From: Desulfuromonas sp.
GTDB lineage: Bacteria; Desulfobacterota; Desulfuromonadia; Desulfuromonadales; Geothermobacteraceae
Reading direction: 5' to 3'
DNA length: 49,335 nucleotides
Assembly: GCA_002868905.1 (NCBI GenBank)
Contig: PKUA01000051.1
Coordinates: 1 to 49,335, forward strand
Below the pieces are notes generated by a model, which saw nothing but the letters and a program-made list of their open reading frames with translations, did not search any database and had not been told where the DNA came from. Both the position numbers and the translations under genes were made by a program. Numbering within the stretch: the first letter of the stretch is position 1; every line of letters begins with the position of its first letter. This document shows, in pieces, positions 36,286 to 44,334 of this stretch.

Positions 36286-36480
36286 ATGATGATACGTGTA
36301 GTTTACCACAACGGTCGTTACGACATGGTCAATCAACAGGCGCTCGACCGTATGATCGATACGGGAACGGTCAGCCATTTCCGGCGGTCTTCCGGTTGGG
36401 TCACCATCGGTCGGGACCAGGTCCGGATGACGGTACCGGACGCCCGGCAACCGGAAATCGAACGTCGCAGCACCCACTGA
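36286..36480 (+). CDS. 64-residue hypothetical protein
   Basis: A short basic protein starting MMIRVVYHNGRYDMV, followed by a predicted helix (QQALDRMIDTG), FRRSSGWVTIG and a loose end. GGAGG stands seven bases before ATG 36286, good support for translation. I recall similar short ORFs in Geobacter-like genomes but know no function. The V-x-Y-x-N-G-R-Y-D-M start and the R-S-S-G-W-V segment look like a small beta-rich fold. It is convergent with ntrC, with a 9-base gap. Starts upstream (36226) lack an RBS. Confidence 0.6.
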   Translation: MMIRVVYHNGRYDMVNQQALDRMIDTGTVSHFRRSSGWVTIGRDQVRMTVPDARQPEIERRSTH

Positions 36481-36489
36481 CTTGCGCTG

Positions 36490-37920
36490 TCAGTCACGAC
36501 GCAAGTCGATTTCGAGTGTCTTGATCTTTTTTCTCAGGGTGTTGCGGTTGATTCCGAGAATCTCCGCGGCACGAACCTGGTTGCCCCGCGTTTTCTCCAG
36601 TACGATTTTGATCAACGGTCGTTCCATCTGGTGAAGGACCATCTCGTAGAGGTTGTTCAATTCCCCGAAGTCCATGTTGGCCAGTGAGGTCTCCAGCTTG
36701 TTGCTGATGAGTGCTTCCAGGGAATGATCGTTGCCGGCATCACCTTTGTCGCCCAGAAGGGGGAAGTCGGCCGGTGTCAGGAGTTGATCGGGAGAGAGAA
36801 GCGCGGCCCGCTGAATGGTGTTCTCCAGTTCTCGGACATTTCCCGGCCAACTATAGGATTGCAGCAATTCCATGGTTTCTTCACTGCAACTGCGCAACGG
36901 GGCGCTGAATTCTTTCGCGGCATGTTGCAGGAAATAGTCGACCAGGATTGGTATGTCGTCCCGACGTTTGCGCAGCGGAGGCAGTTCGATCGGAACGACG
37001 TTCAGGCGGAAAAACAGGTCCTCTCGAAAGTTCTTTTCCTCAACTTTCCTCATCAGGTTCTGATTGGTCGCGGCTACGATCCTGACATCAACCGAAATCG
37101 GTGAGTTGCCGCCGGTCCGGGTGATTTCTCTTTCCTGGAGGACACGAAGCAGTTTCGCTTGTAGCTCCAGCGGCATGTCACCAATCTCGTCGAGGAACAG
37201 GGTGCCGCCGTTCGCCTGCTCGAATTTGCCCGGTCGCCGTTCGGTCGCACCGGTGAAGGCACCTCTTTCATGGCCGAACAGTTCGCTTTCAAGCAGTTCG
37301 CGCGGGATCGCGGCACAATTGATCGCAAGAAACGGCTTGCCGAGACGAGGGCTGTTGAAATGGATGGCACGTGCCACCAGTTCCTTGCCTGTGCCAGATT
37401 CACCGGTAATTAAAACCGTCACATCGGTCGGGGCTATCTTGCCGAGCAGCTTGTAGACTTCCTGCATCGGCTGGCTGCTGCCGATCAGGTTCCGGTCGAG
37501 TTGGTACTGCTCCTTCAGTTCGTCCTTGAGGAGGCTGACCTGTTCGCTGACCTGGTTGGCCCGACTCGCCTTGAGCAGGATGGCATCGAGCGCGTCGAGA
37601 TCGAAAGGCTTGGTGATGTAATCGTAGGCGCCCCGTTTCATCGCCTCGACGGCATTTTTCATGGTCGATTCAGCGGTCATCATTACGACCAGCATGTCGG
37701 GTCGTTCCTGCTGAAATTGAGAGAGCAAATCGAGACCTGAAATGCCGGGCATTTTGATGTCGAGGATTGCCAAATCGTACGAGTTGCGTTCAAAAAGTTC
37801 CAACGCCTCCTGGCCATTGTTGGCCAGGTCAACTGAGAATCCCTGTTTGGCAAGGGCCTTGGAGAGGACCCAACGGATACTCTCTTCGTCGTCGGCAACC
37901 AATAATCGTTTCATCGTCAT
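36490..37920 (-). CDS. ntrC: NtrC-type sigma-54-dependent response regulator
   Basis: Two-component activator of RpoN promoters. The 476 residues have a receiver domain (about 1-120, VADDEES and the phosphorylated Asp 54 in LDIKMPG), an AAA+ domain (about 140-370) with Walker A GESGTGKE, the sigma-54 contact GAFTGA and GGTLFLDEIGDMP, and a Fis-type helix-turn-helix at the end (QVRAAEILGINRNTLRKK). AAAGGA precedes ATG 37920, which overlaps the kinase stop (TAATG). Order dusB-ntrB-ntrC is the classical nifR3-ntrB-ntrC arrangement, so nitrogen control is the best guess; the exact signal is inference. Confidence 0.92.
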   Translation of the reverse strand: MTMKRLLVADDEESIRWVLSKALAKQGFSVDLANNGQEALELFERNSYDLAILDIKMPGISGLDLLSQFQQERPDMLVVMMTAESTMKNAVEAMKRGAYDYITKPFDLDALDAILLKASRANQVSEQVSLLKDELKEQYQLDRNLIGSSQPMQEVYKLLGKIAPTDVTVLITGESGTGKELVARAIHFNSPRLGKPFLAINCAAIPRELLESELFGHERGAFTGATERRPGKFEQANGGTLFLDEIGDMPLELQAKLLRVLQEREITRTGGNSPISVDVRIVAATNQNLMRKVEEKNFREDLFFRLNVVPIELPPLRKRRDDIPILVDYFLQHAAKEFSAPLRSCSEETMELLQSYSWPGNVRELENTIQRAALLSPDQLLTPADFPLLGDKGDAGNDHSLEALISNKLETSLANMDFGELNNLYEMVLHQMERPLIKIVLEKTRGNQVRAAEILGINRNTLRKKIKTLEIDLRRD

Positions 37921-39062
37921 TAGATCGTTCCTTTCGCAGCCTCATCTCTTTGCGTTTCGGAAAACTCGTTGCAGCGGATAAAGGGGAGTGAAACAGTTAA
38001 TGTCGTGCCCTTCCCGATTCTGCTGCGCAGTTTGATGAAGCCCCGGTGTTCATTGACTATTTTCTGGCATGTTACCAGCCCCAACCCCGTACCGCTCTCT
38101 TTGCTGGTGAAGAACGGGGTGAAAATCTGTTCCTTAACATCGTCCGGAATCCCCTCACCATTATCCTTCACCTCGACGACGACGAACGGCACAGGTCTTG
38201 AGCCGGGCTGGTTCAGATGGACTTCTGCGCCGATGCGTGAGCGGATGACGACTTCCCCGGATATTGGAGCCGCTTCGGCGGCATTCTTGACCAGGTTGAT
38301 GAACAGCCTGGTTAAAAGATTTTCGTCTCCCTGAATCGCGGGTATGCTCGGATCGAGTTGAAGGTCGAACTGGACCCCTTTGCTCCGGAAAGCTTCTCTC
38401 TGAAACAGGACGATGTCGTTAAGTATCCGGGTGAGGGAGACTTCGCCCCATTCGGCCTGGCGTGGCCGGGAAAGGTTAAGAAGCTCTTCGATGATCCCGT
38501 TGATCCGTTCACTCTCCTTGACCATGACCTCTGTGTATTCGCAGAGCGGGTTTTGCTCGGTCAGTTCCATTTTTAACAGCTGGGCTGCCCCCTTGATGCC
38601 GCCAAGAGGATTCTTGATCTCGTGGGCCAGCCCGGCCGCCAGTGTGCCGAGCATGGAGAGCCTGTCGGCATTACGGACAGCCTCTTCCAGTTCATGAACC
38701 CGCCCCATGTCACGCAGGATGAGGATGGCACCGTCTGGATGGCCGTCCCTGTCAAGCAGGGGAGAGACGGAGGCACTGATCGGCAGCGGATCTGCGAAAT
38801 TCCGTTGCAGCTGAAGCCTTTCATTGTCCGCGATGATCCGACCGTGTGCGGCAGCTTGATGCATCAGGTTGAGAAGCTCGGTCTGGCCGGGGAACAGGTC
38901 GGCTGCCAGTTTCCCCTTGGCTTGTCGCTCCGAATACCCTGTGTATTCCTGGGCAGCGGGATTGAAAACCGTGATCCGTTGTTCGCGGTCGACTACGATG
39001 ACCGCCCGGTCGAGGTTTTCCAGGATGCGTTGATAAAGCTGCTCACCGTGAGCACGTGTCAT
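37920..39062 (-). CDS. ntrB: NtrB-type PAS histidine kinase
   Basis: Cytosolic sensor kinase for the NtrC-like partner. The 380 residues contain no membrane segment: a PAS domain (about 8-120, AVIVVDREQRITVFNPAAQEYTG-like), HisKA with the phospho-His 147 in GLAHEIKNPL, and an ATPase domain with NLVKNAAEA, DNGEGIPDD and GTGLGL. Domain plan and size fit NtrB/GlnL, which responds to PII; PII genes (glnB) are not in the window. ATGA overlap with dusB upstream. Confidence 0.9.
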   Translation of the reverse strand: MTRAHGEQLYQRILENLDRAVIVVDREQRITVFNPAAQEYTGYSERQAKGKLAADLFPGQTELLNLMHQAAAHGRIIADNERLQLQRNFADPLPISASVSPLLDRDGHPDGAILILRDMGRVHELEEAVRNADRLSMLGTLAAGLAHEIKNPLGGIKGAAQLLKMELTEQNPLCEYTEVMVKESERINGIIEELLNLSRPRQAEWGEVSLTRILNDIVLFQREAFRSKGVQFDLQLDPSIPAIQGDENLLTRLFINLVKNAAEAAPISGEVVIRSRIGAEVHLNQPGSRPVPFVVVEVKDNGEGIPDDVKEQIFTPFFTSKESGTGLGLVTCQKIVNEHRGFIKLRSRIGKGTTLTVSLPFIRCNEFSETQRDEAAKGTI

Positions 39063-40036
39063 GACGATACCGTTTCGGCCGCTTCAGTCAGGAAGTCGGT
39101 CAGCAATTCGGAAAGTTCCCGTACGGATCTGCTTGAATTGACCCGTCGTCGGAATTCCCCCGCGCCGGGGAAAGATCGGGCGTACCAGCAAAGATGCTTG
39201 CGCATCTCAAAAAGAGCTTTTCGCTCTCCTCGCAAAGCAAGGTGTCTTTGGAGGTGCTCCCGGGCAACGGCCAATTTCTCCTGGGGAGAGGGGTCCGTTA
39301 CAGGTTCGCCTCGCAGAAGTTGCATCCCCTGCCTGACAAGCCATGGGTTGCCGTAACCACCGCGCCCTATCATCACTGCATCACAGCCGGTCTGGTTCAA
39401 CATGGCCATGATATCATCGGCCTGAAACAGGTCGCCGCTGCCTAGGACGGGAATGGTGACACCCTGTTTTAATTCGGCGATCTGACGCCAGTCAGCTTCT
39501 CCGCCGAAGCCCTGGGAACGGGTCCGAGGATGAAGGGTGATGGCGTCCACTCCTTCGGCTTCGGCAATGCGACCGATTTCAATAAAATTGACGCTGGAGC
39601 TGTCCCATCCGGAGCGAATCTTGATCGTAAGCGGCAGGTCAACCGCTTTCCTCATCGCTTTGAGGATGTCACGAATCCGCATCGGTTCCCGTAAAAGCGC
39701 GCTTCCGGCTCCGCCCCGGACAACTTTGTTGACGGGACAGCCGAAATTGATATCGATCAGGTCTCCGAACGGGGCCACCCGCTTGGCAGCGGTCGCCATG
39801 ACGTCCGGTTCTCCTCCGAACAGTTGAATGCCGAGCGGGCGCTCGCGCGGGTCGCTCTGCAAAAGGTCGAGCGAACCCTGGCCGTTCCTGATAAGCCCGT
39901 TTGCACTGACCATCTCCGTGAAGACCAGTGACGCACCGAACTGCTTCATTGTCAGACGGTAGGGGAGGTCGCTGATGCCAGCCATCGGTGCCAGCACGAT
40001 CGGACCATCAAGTTTTAATCGGTTAATTGAAATCAT
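39059..40036 (-). CDS. dusB: tRNA-dihydrouridine synthase (NifR3/DusB family)
   Basis: FMN enzyme that reduces uridines in the tRNA D-loop with NADPH. The 325 residues begin with PIVLAPMAGISDLPYR, then TEMVSANGL, the catalytic Cys in NFGCPVNKVVRGGAGSAL, KIRSGWD and GRGGYGNPWLV. I chose ATG 40036; a TTG at 40045 adds three residues, but the predicted transcription start near 40048 favours the shorter form. First gene of dusB-ntrB-ntrC. Confidence 0.95.
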   Translation of the reverse strand: MISINRLKLDGPIVLAPMAGISDLPYRLTMKQFGASLVFTEMVSANGLIRNGQGSLDLLQSDPRERPLGIQLFGGEPDVMATAAKRVAPFGDLIDINFGCPVNKVVRGGAGSALLREPMRIRDILKAMRKAVDLPLTIKIRSGWDSSSVNFIEIGRIAEAEGVDAITLHPRTRSQGFGGEADWRQIAELKQGVTIPVLGSGDLFQADDIMAMLNQTGCDAVMIGRGGYGNPWLVRQGMQLLRGEPVTDPSPQEKLAVAREHLQRHLALRGERKALFEMRKHLCWYARSFPGAGEFRRRVNSSRSVRELSELLTDFLTEAAETVSS

Positions 40037-40054
40037 GGTGCTCAAAATTTATGC

Positions 40055-40082
40055 ATTTTAGCATGGATGTGATTTGAAGCAA
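40055..40082 (-). promoter_or_regulatory. Sigma-70 promoter candidate of dusB-ntrBC
   Basis: On the - strand TTGCTT (40077-40082), a 16-base spacer and TAAAAT (40055-40060) give a start near 40048, about 12 bases before the dusB ATG. Confidence 0.45.
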
Positions 40083-40133
40083 GTATATTTTGATGTTCCC
40101 GTGAAGCATGTTCGCATGCCGGGTGGATGGCAT

Positions 40134-40179
40134 ACTGTATACAAATTTTCTTGACAAGTAATGGACTGGTTGCTAGAAC
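40134..40179 (+). promoter_or_regulatory. gltA promoter with GTATAC-centred operator candidate
   Basis: TTGACA (40151-40156), a 17-base spacer and TAGAAC (40174-40179) form a good promoter. ACTGTATACAA at 40134-40144 lies six bases upstream of the -35 box; the same 11 bases occur inverted before sdhC at 45647-45657. The leader to the gltA ATG is about 195 bases, without a recognisable riboswitch. Confidence 0.6.
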
Positions 40180-40379
40180 ATTATTTGGAAAATGAAACCA
40201 CACAAGGTTTAAGCCCGCCGTCGCTCGCCTCCGAATCGCACGCTCTGTGTGCCCGGCCAAACCTAGGCGGCAGGCTGTTATGAAGTTTGATGCAGGGGAA
40301 GGTCGGTTTATTCAAATATGTTTTCTTTGCGGCGGACATCGGGTACGCCGTATGACATTCCAAGATAAGGAGAGAGAGT

Positions 40380-41690
40380 ATGTCCACACTGAAAGAAGTC
40401 CTGCGTAAGAAGATCGAGGAGCATCGTCCCCGTACTACTAAGCTGGTCAAAGAGCACGGCGATGTGAAACTGGGTGACGTCACAATTGCTCAAGCCATCG
40501 GCGGCGCCCGTGGCGTCAAGTGCCTGGTGACTGATATCTCCTACCTTGATCCCTATGAAGGGATCCGGTTCCGCGGTAAGACCATCCCCGAGACTTTCGA
40601 AGCTTTGCCGAAGGTCCCCGGTAGTGAATATCCCTACGTCGAGGGTTTCTGGTACATGCTGTTGACCGGTGACGTGCCGACCAAGGAGCAGACCCTGGAA
40701 GTGGTCGAGGACTGGAAACAGCGCTCCGCCGTTCCTCAGTACGTTATCGACGTCCTCCGCGCCCTGCCGCGTGACAGCCATCCGATGGCCATGTTCTCCG
40801 CCGCTATCGTTGCCATGCAGCGTGATTCGGTCTTCTCCAGTAACTATGCTGCCGGCAAGTTCAACAAGATGACCTGTTGGGAAGATATGTACGAAGATTG
40901 TACTAACCTGATGGCCAAACTCGGTCCGATCGGTGCCTACATCTATCGTATGAAGTATAAGGGTGACACCCACATCGAAGCAGACCCGAATCTGGATATG
41001 GGCGGTCAGTTCGCTCACATGATGGGTCAGTCCGACGAGTACAAGGATGTTGCCCGGATGTACTTCATCCTCCACTCCGACCACGAGTCCGGTAACGTTT
41101 CCGCGCACACCACGCACTTGGTTGCTTCCGCTCTGTCCGATGCATACTACGCATACAGCGCCGGTATCAATGGTCTGGCCGGTCCGCTGCACGGTTTGGC
41201 AAACGAGGAAGTTCTTCGCTGGACCCAGAACTTCATGACCAAACTCGGTGGCGAAGTTCCGACCGAAGAAGGTCTTAAGGAAGCCCTCTGGGCGACCCTC
41301 AACAGCGGTCAGGTTATCCCGGGTTACGGCCACGCCGTCCTGCGTAAGACCGACCCGCGCTACACCTCGCAGCGTGAGTTCTGCATGAATACTCCGGGCC
41401 TCAGAGATTACCCGCTGTTCCAGCTGGTTAAGATGATCTTTGAAGTGGCTCCTGGCGTCCTCACCGAGCATGGCAAGGCGAAGAACCCCTGGCCGAACGT
41501 CGACGCACAGTCCGGCGTCATCCAGTGGTACTACGGCGTCACCCAGTACGAGTTCTACACCGTCCTGTTCGGTATCGGTCGTGCACTCGGCTGCCTCGCC
41601 AACATCACTTGGGACCGCGCTCTCGGTTACGGCATCGAGCGTCCGAAGTCAGTGACCACCGCGATGCTTGAAGAAGCTGCCGGCGCCTAA
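40380..41690 (+). CDS. gltA: Citrate synthase, eukaryote-like class
   Basis: Condenses acetyl-CoA with oxaloacetate at TCA-cycle entry. The 436 residues match mitochondrial enzymes rather than E. coli GltA: ALPRDSHPMAMFSAA, LAGPLHGLANEEV (catalytic His), GYGHAVLRKTDPRY (second His) and PNVDAQSGVIQWYYG (catalytic Asp). This class is documented in Geobacteraceae. AAGGAGAGAG lies just before ATG 40380. Codon use is strongly biased to C-ending preferred codons, as in sdhA, implying high expression. Single gene with its own promoter and terminator. Confidence 0.97.
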   Translation: MSTLKEVLRKKIEEHRPRTTKLVKEHGDVKLGDVTIAQAIGGARGVKCLVTDISYLDPYEGIRFRGKTIPETFEALPKVPGSEYPYVEGFWYMLLTGDVPTKEQTLEVVEDWKQRSAVPQYVIDVLRALPRDSHPMAMFSAAIVAMQRDSVFSSNYAAGKFNKMTCWEDMYEDCTNLMAKLGPIGAYIYRMKYKGDTHIEADPNLDMGGQFAHMMGQSDEYKDVARMYFILHSDHESGNVSAHTTHLVASALSDAYYAYSAGINGLAGPLHGLANEEVLRWTQNFMTKLGGEVPTEEGLKEALWATLNSGQVIPGYGHAVLRKTDPRYTSQREFCMNTPGLRDYPLFQLVKMIFEVAPGVLTEHGKAKNPWPNVDAQSGVIQWYYGVTQYEFYTVLFGIGRALGCLANITWDRALGYGIERPKSVTTAMLEEAAGA

Positions 41691-41715
41691 AGCGTCCAGG
41701 TCGTCAAGGCAAGTC

Positions 41716-41747
41716 AAAAGGGGCACCCATTCGGGTGCCCCTTTTTT
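41716..41747 (+). terminator. Rho-independent terminator of gltA
   Basis: GGGGCACCC (41720-41728) pairs with GGGTGCCCC (41733-41741) around ATTC, extended by A/T arms and ending in TTTTTT. It starts about 26 bases after the stop. Confidence 0.93.
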
Positions 41748-41763
41748 GTTGGTTGGGAGGGCG

Positions 41764-42034
41764 TAGGGGCGCTGCTTGTCGCGTCTACATGGGCAAACAC
41801 GACCGGGTAGAGACGCCCCGGTGGGGCGTCTCAGGCTGCTGCCAACGTAGTATTCAAGCTCAGACATGAAAATCGAATTCTGCCCAAATCTCAGGCCTGG
41901 TTTTTGCCTGCGGTCCAACAGTAAACCCCGGATTTATCAACCCGGGGTTTGTTAATAAACAGAGACGCCCCGGCGGGGCGTCTCTACCTTTGGGGCCGGA
42001 ATTTCGATAAAGACGCAGCAAGCGGCGTCTCTAC
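41764..42034. repeat. Cluster of short palindromic repeats
   Basis: Four related palindromes lie in the gltA-methyltransferase gap: GGCGC TGCTTGTC GCGTC near 41767-41785; GAGACGCCCC-GGT-GGGGCGTCTC at 41810-41832; AGAGACGCCCC-GGC-GGGGCGTCTCT at 41961-41985; AGACGC-AGCAAGCG-GCGTCT at 42011-42030. Several end in the same CTCTAC or GTCTAC trailer. They resemble REP-type or small non-autonomous repeats. No transposase is nearby. Confidence 0.75.
41923..41950. terminator. Hairpin, possible terminator for the methyltransferase gene
   Basis: AAACCCCGG and CCGGGGTTT form a 9-bp perfect stem with a 10-base loop, about 90 bases past the methyltransferase stop on the - strand. No long T-run follows on either strand, so efficiency is uncertain. 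Confidence 0.45.
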
Positions 42035-42039
42035 ATCCA

Positions 42040-42837
42040 TCAATTCGCCTTCTTGTCGTCCCGCGTGGCGAAGATCAGCAACTTACGGTCGGTGTAGCTT
42101 TCAACCTCTCCGGCAAATGTCTCGATCTCGAAATAGTCGTGGACTTTCATCGGAGCATCGATGAAGTACTGATTCAGTTCGGCCAGACGATTTCCGTCAA
42201 GACCCGCGCGACGTGCCCATGGTCCAAACTCATGCGTCTTGGAGAAGATTGCGGTCTCCTGAACGGTGAAATTGGCGTCGGTGACCATCTCGATCCACTC
42301 TTTTTCGGTATGGGCCTGGACATGAGTCGGATCCCGCATCATCTCCATCGATTGGTAAAAGTCTGCAATCTCGGGGTCTTCCGGGAGCAGTGTGTCTATA
42401 ATGGCCATCCGTCCGACGTGGCGACGCAATACGCGGTGGAATTCACGCAGGGCACGGGGTACATCGGTAAAGTGGTGGGGGGCTATTCGGCAGGTGAGCA
42501 TGGTAAACGCCCCGGCCGGAAAGGGGAGGTCCTCAGCGTCTGCTTCCCGAAAGGTTACGTTTTCGACGCCACCCTCTTCGCTGATATACTCCTGGGCTTT
42601 TTTCAGCATTTGCATGGTGAGGTCGGAAGCAACGACGCTACGGACGTGGGGTGCGAAAAACAGGGCGGTATGTCCGCCACCGCAAGCGATATCGAGCACC
42701 AGGTCGTCGGTGGTAGGTTTCAGCAACTCAAGAGCCTTTTCCAGGTCCGGACCACCTGAAAAACCTGAATCTCTGACGTACCCTTCAGCTGTCCGGCTGA
42801 ACTGTTCCCTGACCTTGTTTTTGAAATCTTTCGGCAT
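42040..42837 (-). CDS. Class I SAM-dependent methyltransferase (UbiE/Methyltransf_11 type)
   Basis: A 265-residue single-domain methyltransferase. Motif I is VLDIACGGGHTALFFAP (about 47-63), motif II with acidic VVASDLTMQMLKKA and motif III DAEDLPFPAGAFTMLTCRIAPHHF. The last ~90 residues form a cap without a diagnostic feature. The FSRTAEGYV start resembles menaquinone/ubiquinone C-methylases, but it lacks the conserved UbiE ends, so the substrate is open. Monocistronic; flanked by the repeat cluster and a 400-base gap. Confidence 0.85.
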   Translation of the reverse strand: MPKDFKNKVREQFSRTAEGYVRDSGFSGGPDLEKALELLKPTTDDLVLDIACGGGHTALFFAPHVRSVVASDLTMQMLKKAQEYISEEGGVENVTFREADAEDLPFPAGAFTMLTCRIAPHHFTDVPRALREFHRVLRRHVGRMAIIDTLLPEDPEIADFYQSMEMMRDPTHVQAHTEKEWIEMVTDANFTVQETAIFSKTHEFGPWARRAGLDGNRLAELNQYFIDAPMKVHDYFEIETFAGEVESYTDRKLLIFATRDDKKAN

Positions 42838-43239
42838 AATATGTCTCCAAGCCAGGCTCCCATTATATCACCAACGGTTGTTCCCGGCGGGAGCGGGCAT
42901 GAATATTTGTCCACGTACCATATGGCAGCCAGACCGCCTTGCTGCAGCAAACGTCCCGAGCAATCGGTCGTGGCCGATGTGCAGGTTGTCCGGCGTTTCT
43001 ACATCAACAACCGCACCAAGTATATACAAACTTTTTCAAATTGGTTTTATTTTTTCATCCTGCAGTCATTGATTGAGGAATGAACCTTGCTGAGTTTCGA
43101 CGGGTGTTCAATAAAATGTATCGTAGCGCATGGTTTTCGGTCAGATATCTGTCATGCGTTGTTGCTTGACGGCAAAATGTTATCCCGGCGAACCGGGTTT
43201 GAGTTCGTGAGTTTCTGAATTGAAAGGTTGGAACTGGGT
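42838..43239. other. Gene-free stretch between methyltransferase and permease
   Basis: This divergent region must hold both promoters. I see no convincing -35/-10 pair. GTATATAC at about 43018-43026, next to a T-rich run, is a loose relative of the GTATAC motifs at 40137 and 45649. Nothing else stands out. Confidence 0.25.
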
Positions 43240-44208
43240 ATGATTTTGGAACTGTTGGGGGAACTCTGGCACGAGTTCCTGTATATTCTCCCCTACCTCG
43301 CCATAGGGGTGTTGTTGGAAGCGGTTATCCGTACATTCAAGTGGCATTTGAAAATCAGGCACGCCCTGACGCGCTTCGGTAACTGGTCGATCATTCTGGC
43401 AACGCTTCTCGGGGTGGTCAGTCCTCTTTGTGCCTGCGCCACGTTGCCCCTGGTCATTTCTCTGATGTTGGCCGGTCTGCCGTTGGCACCGGCCATGGCT
43501 CTGCTGGTAACCTCTCCGCTGATGAGCCCTGCTTCCTACTCAATGCTGTCGGGGATGCTCGGTGTTGGCTGGGCGAATACGGTGACCGTCAGTGCCGTGT
43601 TCCTCGGACTGTTTGCCGGCTGGACGACTCACTTCCTGCGAAACAAGGGGTTTGCCGTTGAGTCCGTGTTCCGTCGGGAGTTGCCGAAAGGGGATTTTCA
43701 CGATCCGGACTATCCGGTGGAGGAACTCCGCTGCGAGTGTGGCAAGCAACTCTCCCATCGCGTTAATCGCTGCACTCACAACAAGTTCCTGGTCTTTCTG
43801 GCGAAATTCTGGGAAGGGAGCCTCAAGATCGGCAAATTCGCTCTGATCGGGATGGTGATCGAGGTGTTCGCCTCGTATTTTATCCCGAACGACTGGCTGG
43901 TGGCGCTTCTCTCGGGCGAGGGAATTCTGCCGGTGCTGGGGATTACCTTGGCGACCATTCCGCTTCACCTCCCTCAGGTGACGGCGGCCTCGATGGTGTT
44001 TGGTTTCTATCTGCCCGAACCGGGCCAGCTGATTCCGCTCGGGAAAGGTCCCGGAATCGCCATGCTGGTCGGTGGGCCGGTGACGGCGTTGCCGGTTATG
44101 GGGGTTCTGCTGACCATGTTCAAGCGACGGGTGTTTCTGCTCTACCTGGGCATCTGCGTCTGCGGAACCCTGGTGCTGGCGACGTTGCGTCCGTTGCTGC
44201 CGTTCTGA
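43240..44208 (+). CDS. Permease with CxC core (DUF318/SO_0444 or ArsP-like)
   Basis: A 322-residue membrane protein with about eight to ten helices in two homologous halves. The first half has SPLCACATLPLVISL and LLVTSPLMSPASY; the second has LPQVTAASMVFGF and PGIAMLVGGPVTALP. The CxC in a helix break and the family layout fit the permease group that includes ArsP (organoarsenical efflux) and SO_0444 (proposed metal efflux). A cytosolic loop (about 150-185) carries CECGKQLSHRVNRCTHN, a possible metal site. ATG 43240 with GAAAGG 12 bases upstream; TTG 43228 is the alternative. Substrate unknown; likely a thiophilic metal or organic metalloid (inference). Confidence 0.75.
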   Translation: MILELLGELWHEFLYILPYLAIGVLLEAVIRTFKWHLKIRHALTRFGNWSIILATLLGVVSPLCACATLPLVISLMLAGLPLAPAMALLVTSPLMSPASYSMLSGMLGVGWANTVTVSAVFLGLFAGWTTHFLRNKGFAVESVFRRELPKGDFHDPDYPVEELRCECGKQLSHRVNRCTHNKFLVFLAKFWEGSLKIGKFALIGMVIEVFASYFIPNDWLVALLSGEGILPVLGITLATIPLHLPQVTAASMVFGFYLPEPGQLIPLGKGPGIAMLVGGPVTALPVMGVLLTMFKRRVFLLYLGICVCGTLVLATLRPLLPF

Positions 44209-44334
44209 CCTGAATTGTCACCTCGCAGCGGCTCCGGATCCCTCCATGTGCAACACACAATGCCTTCTCCCTGAGGGAGAGGGTATAGACACTTTCGTTT
44301 CGGGACGTGTTACGAACTTGAAGTGCCTGCAGGC

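Noticed and set aside
41764-42034. CRISPR array reading of the repeat cluster
   Set aside because: Units differ in sequence and spacing, are internally palindromic, and no cas gene is near.
42392-43072. 226-codon + strand ORF over the methyltransferase start
   Set aside because: Runs antisense to the methyltransferase and has no RBS or domain.
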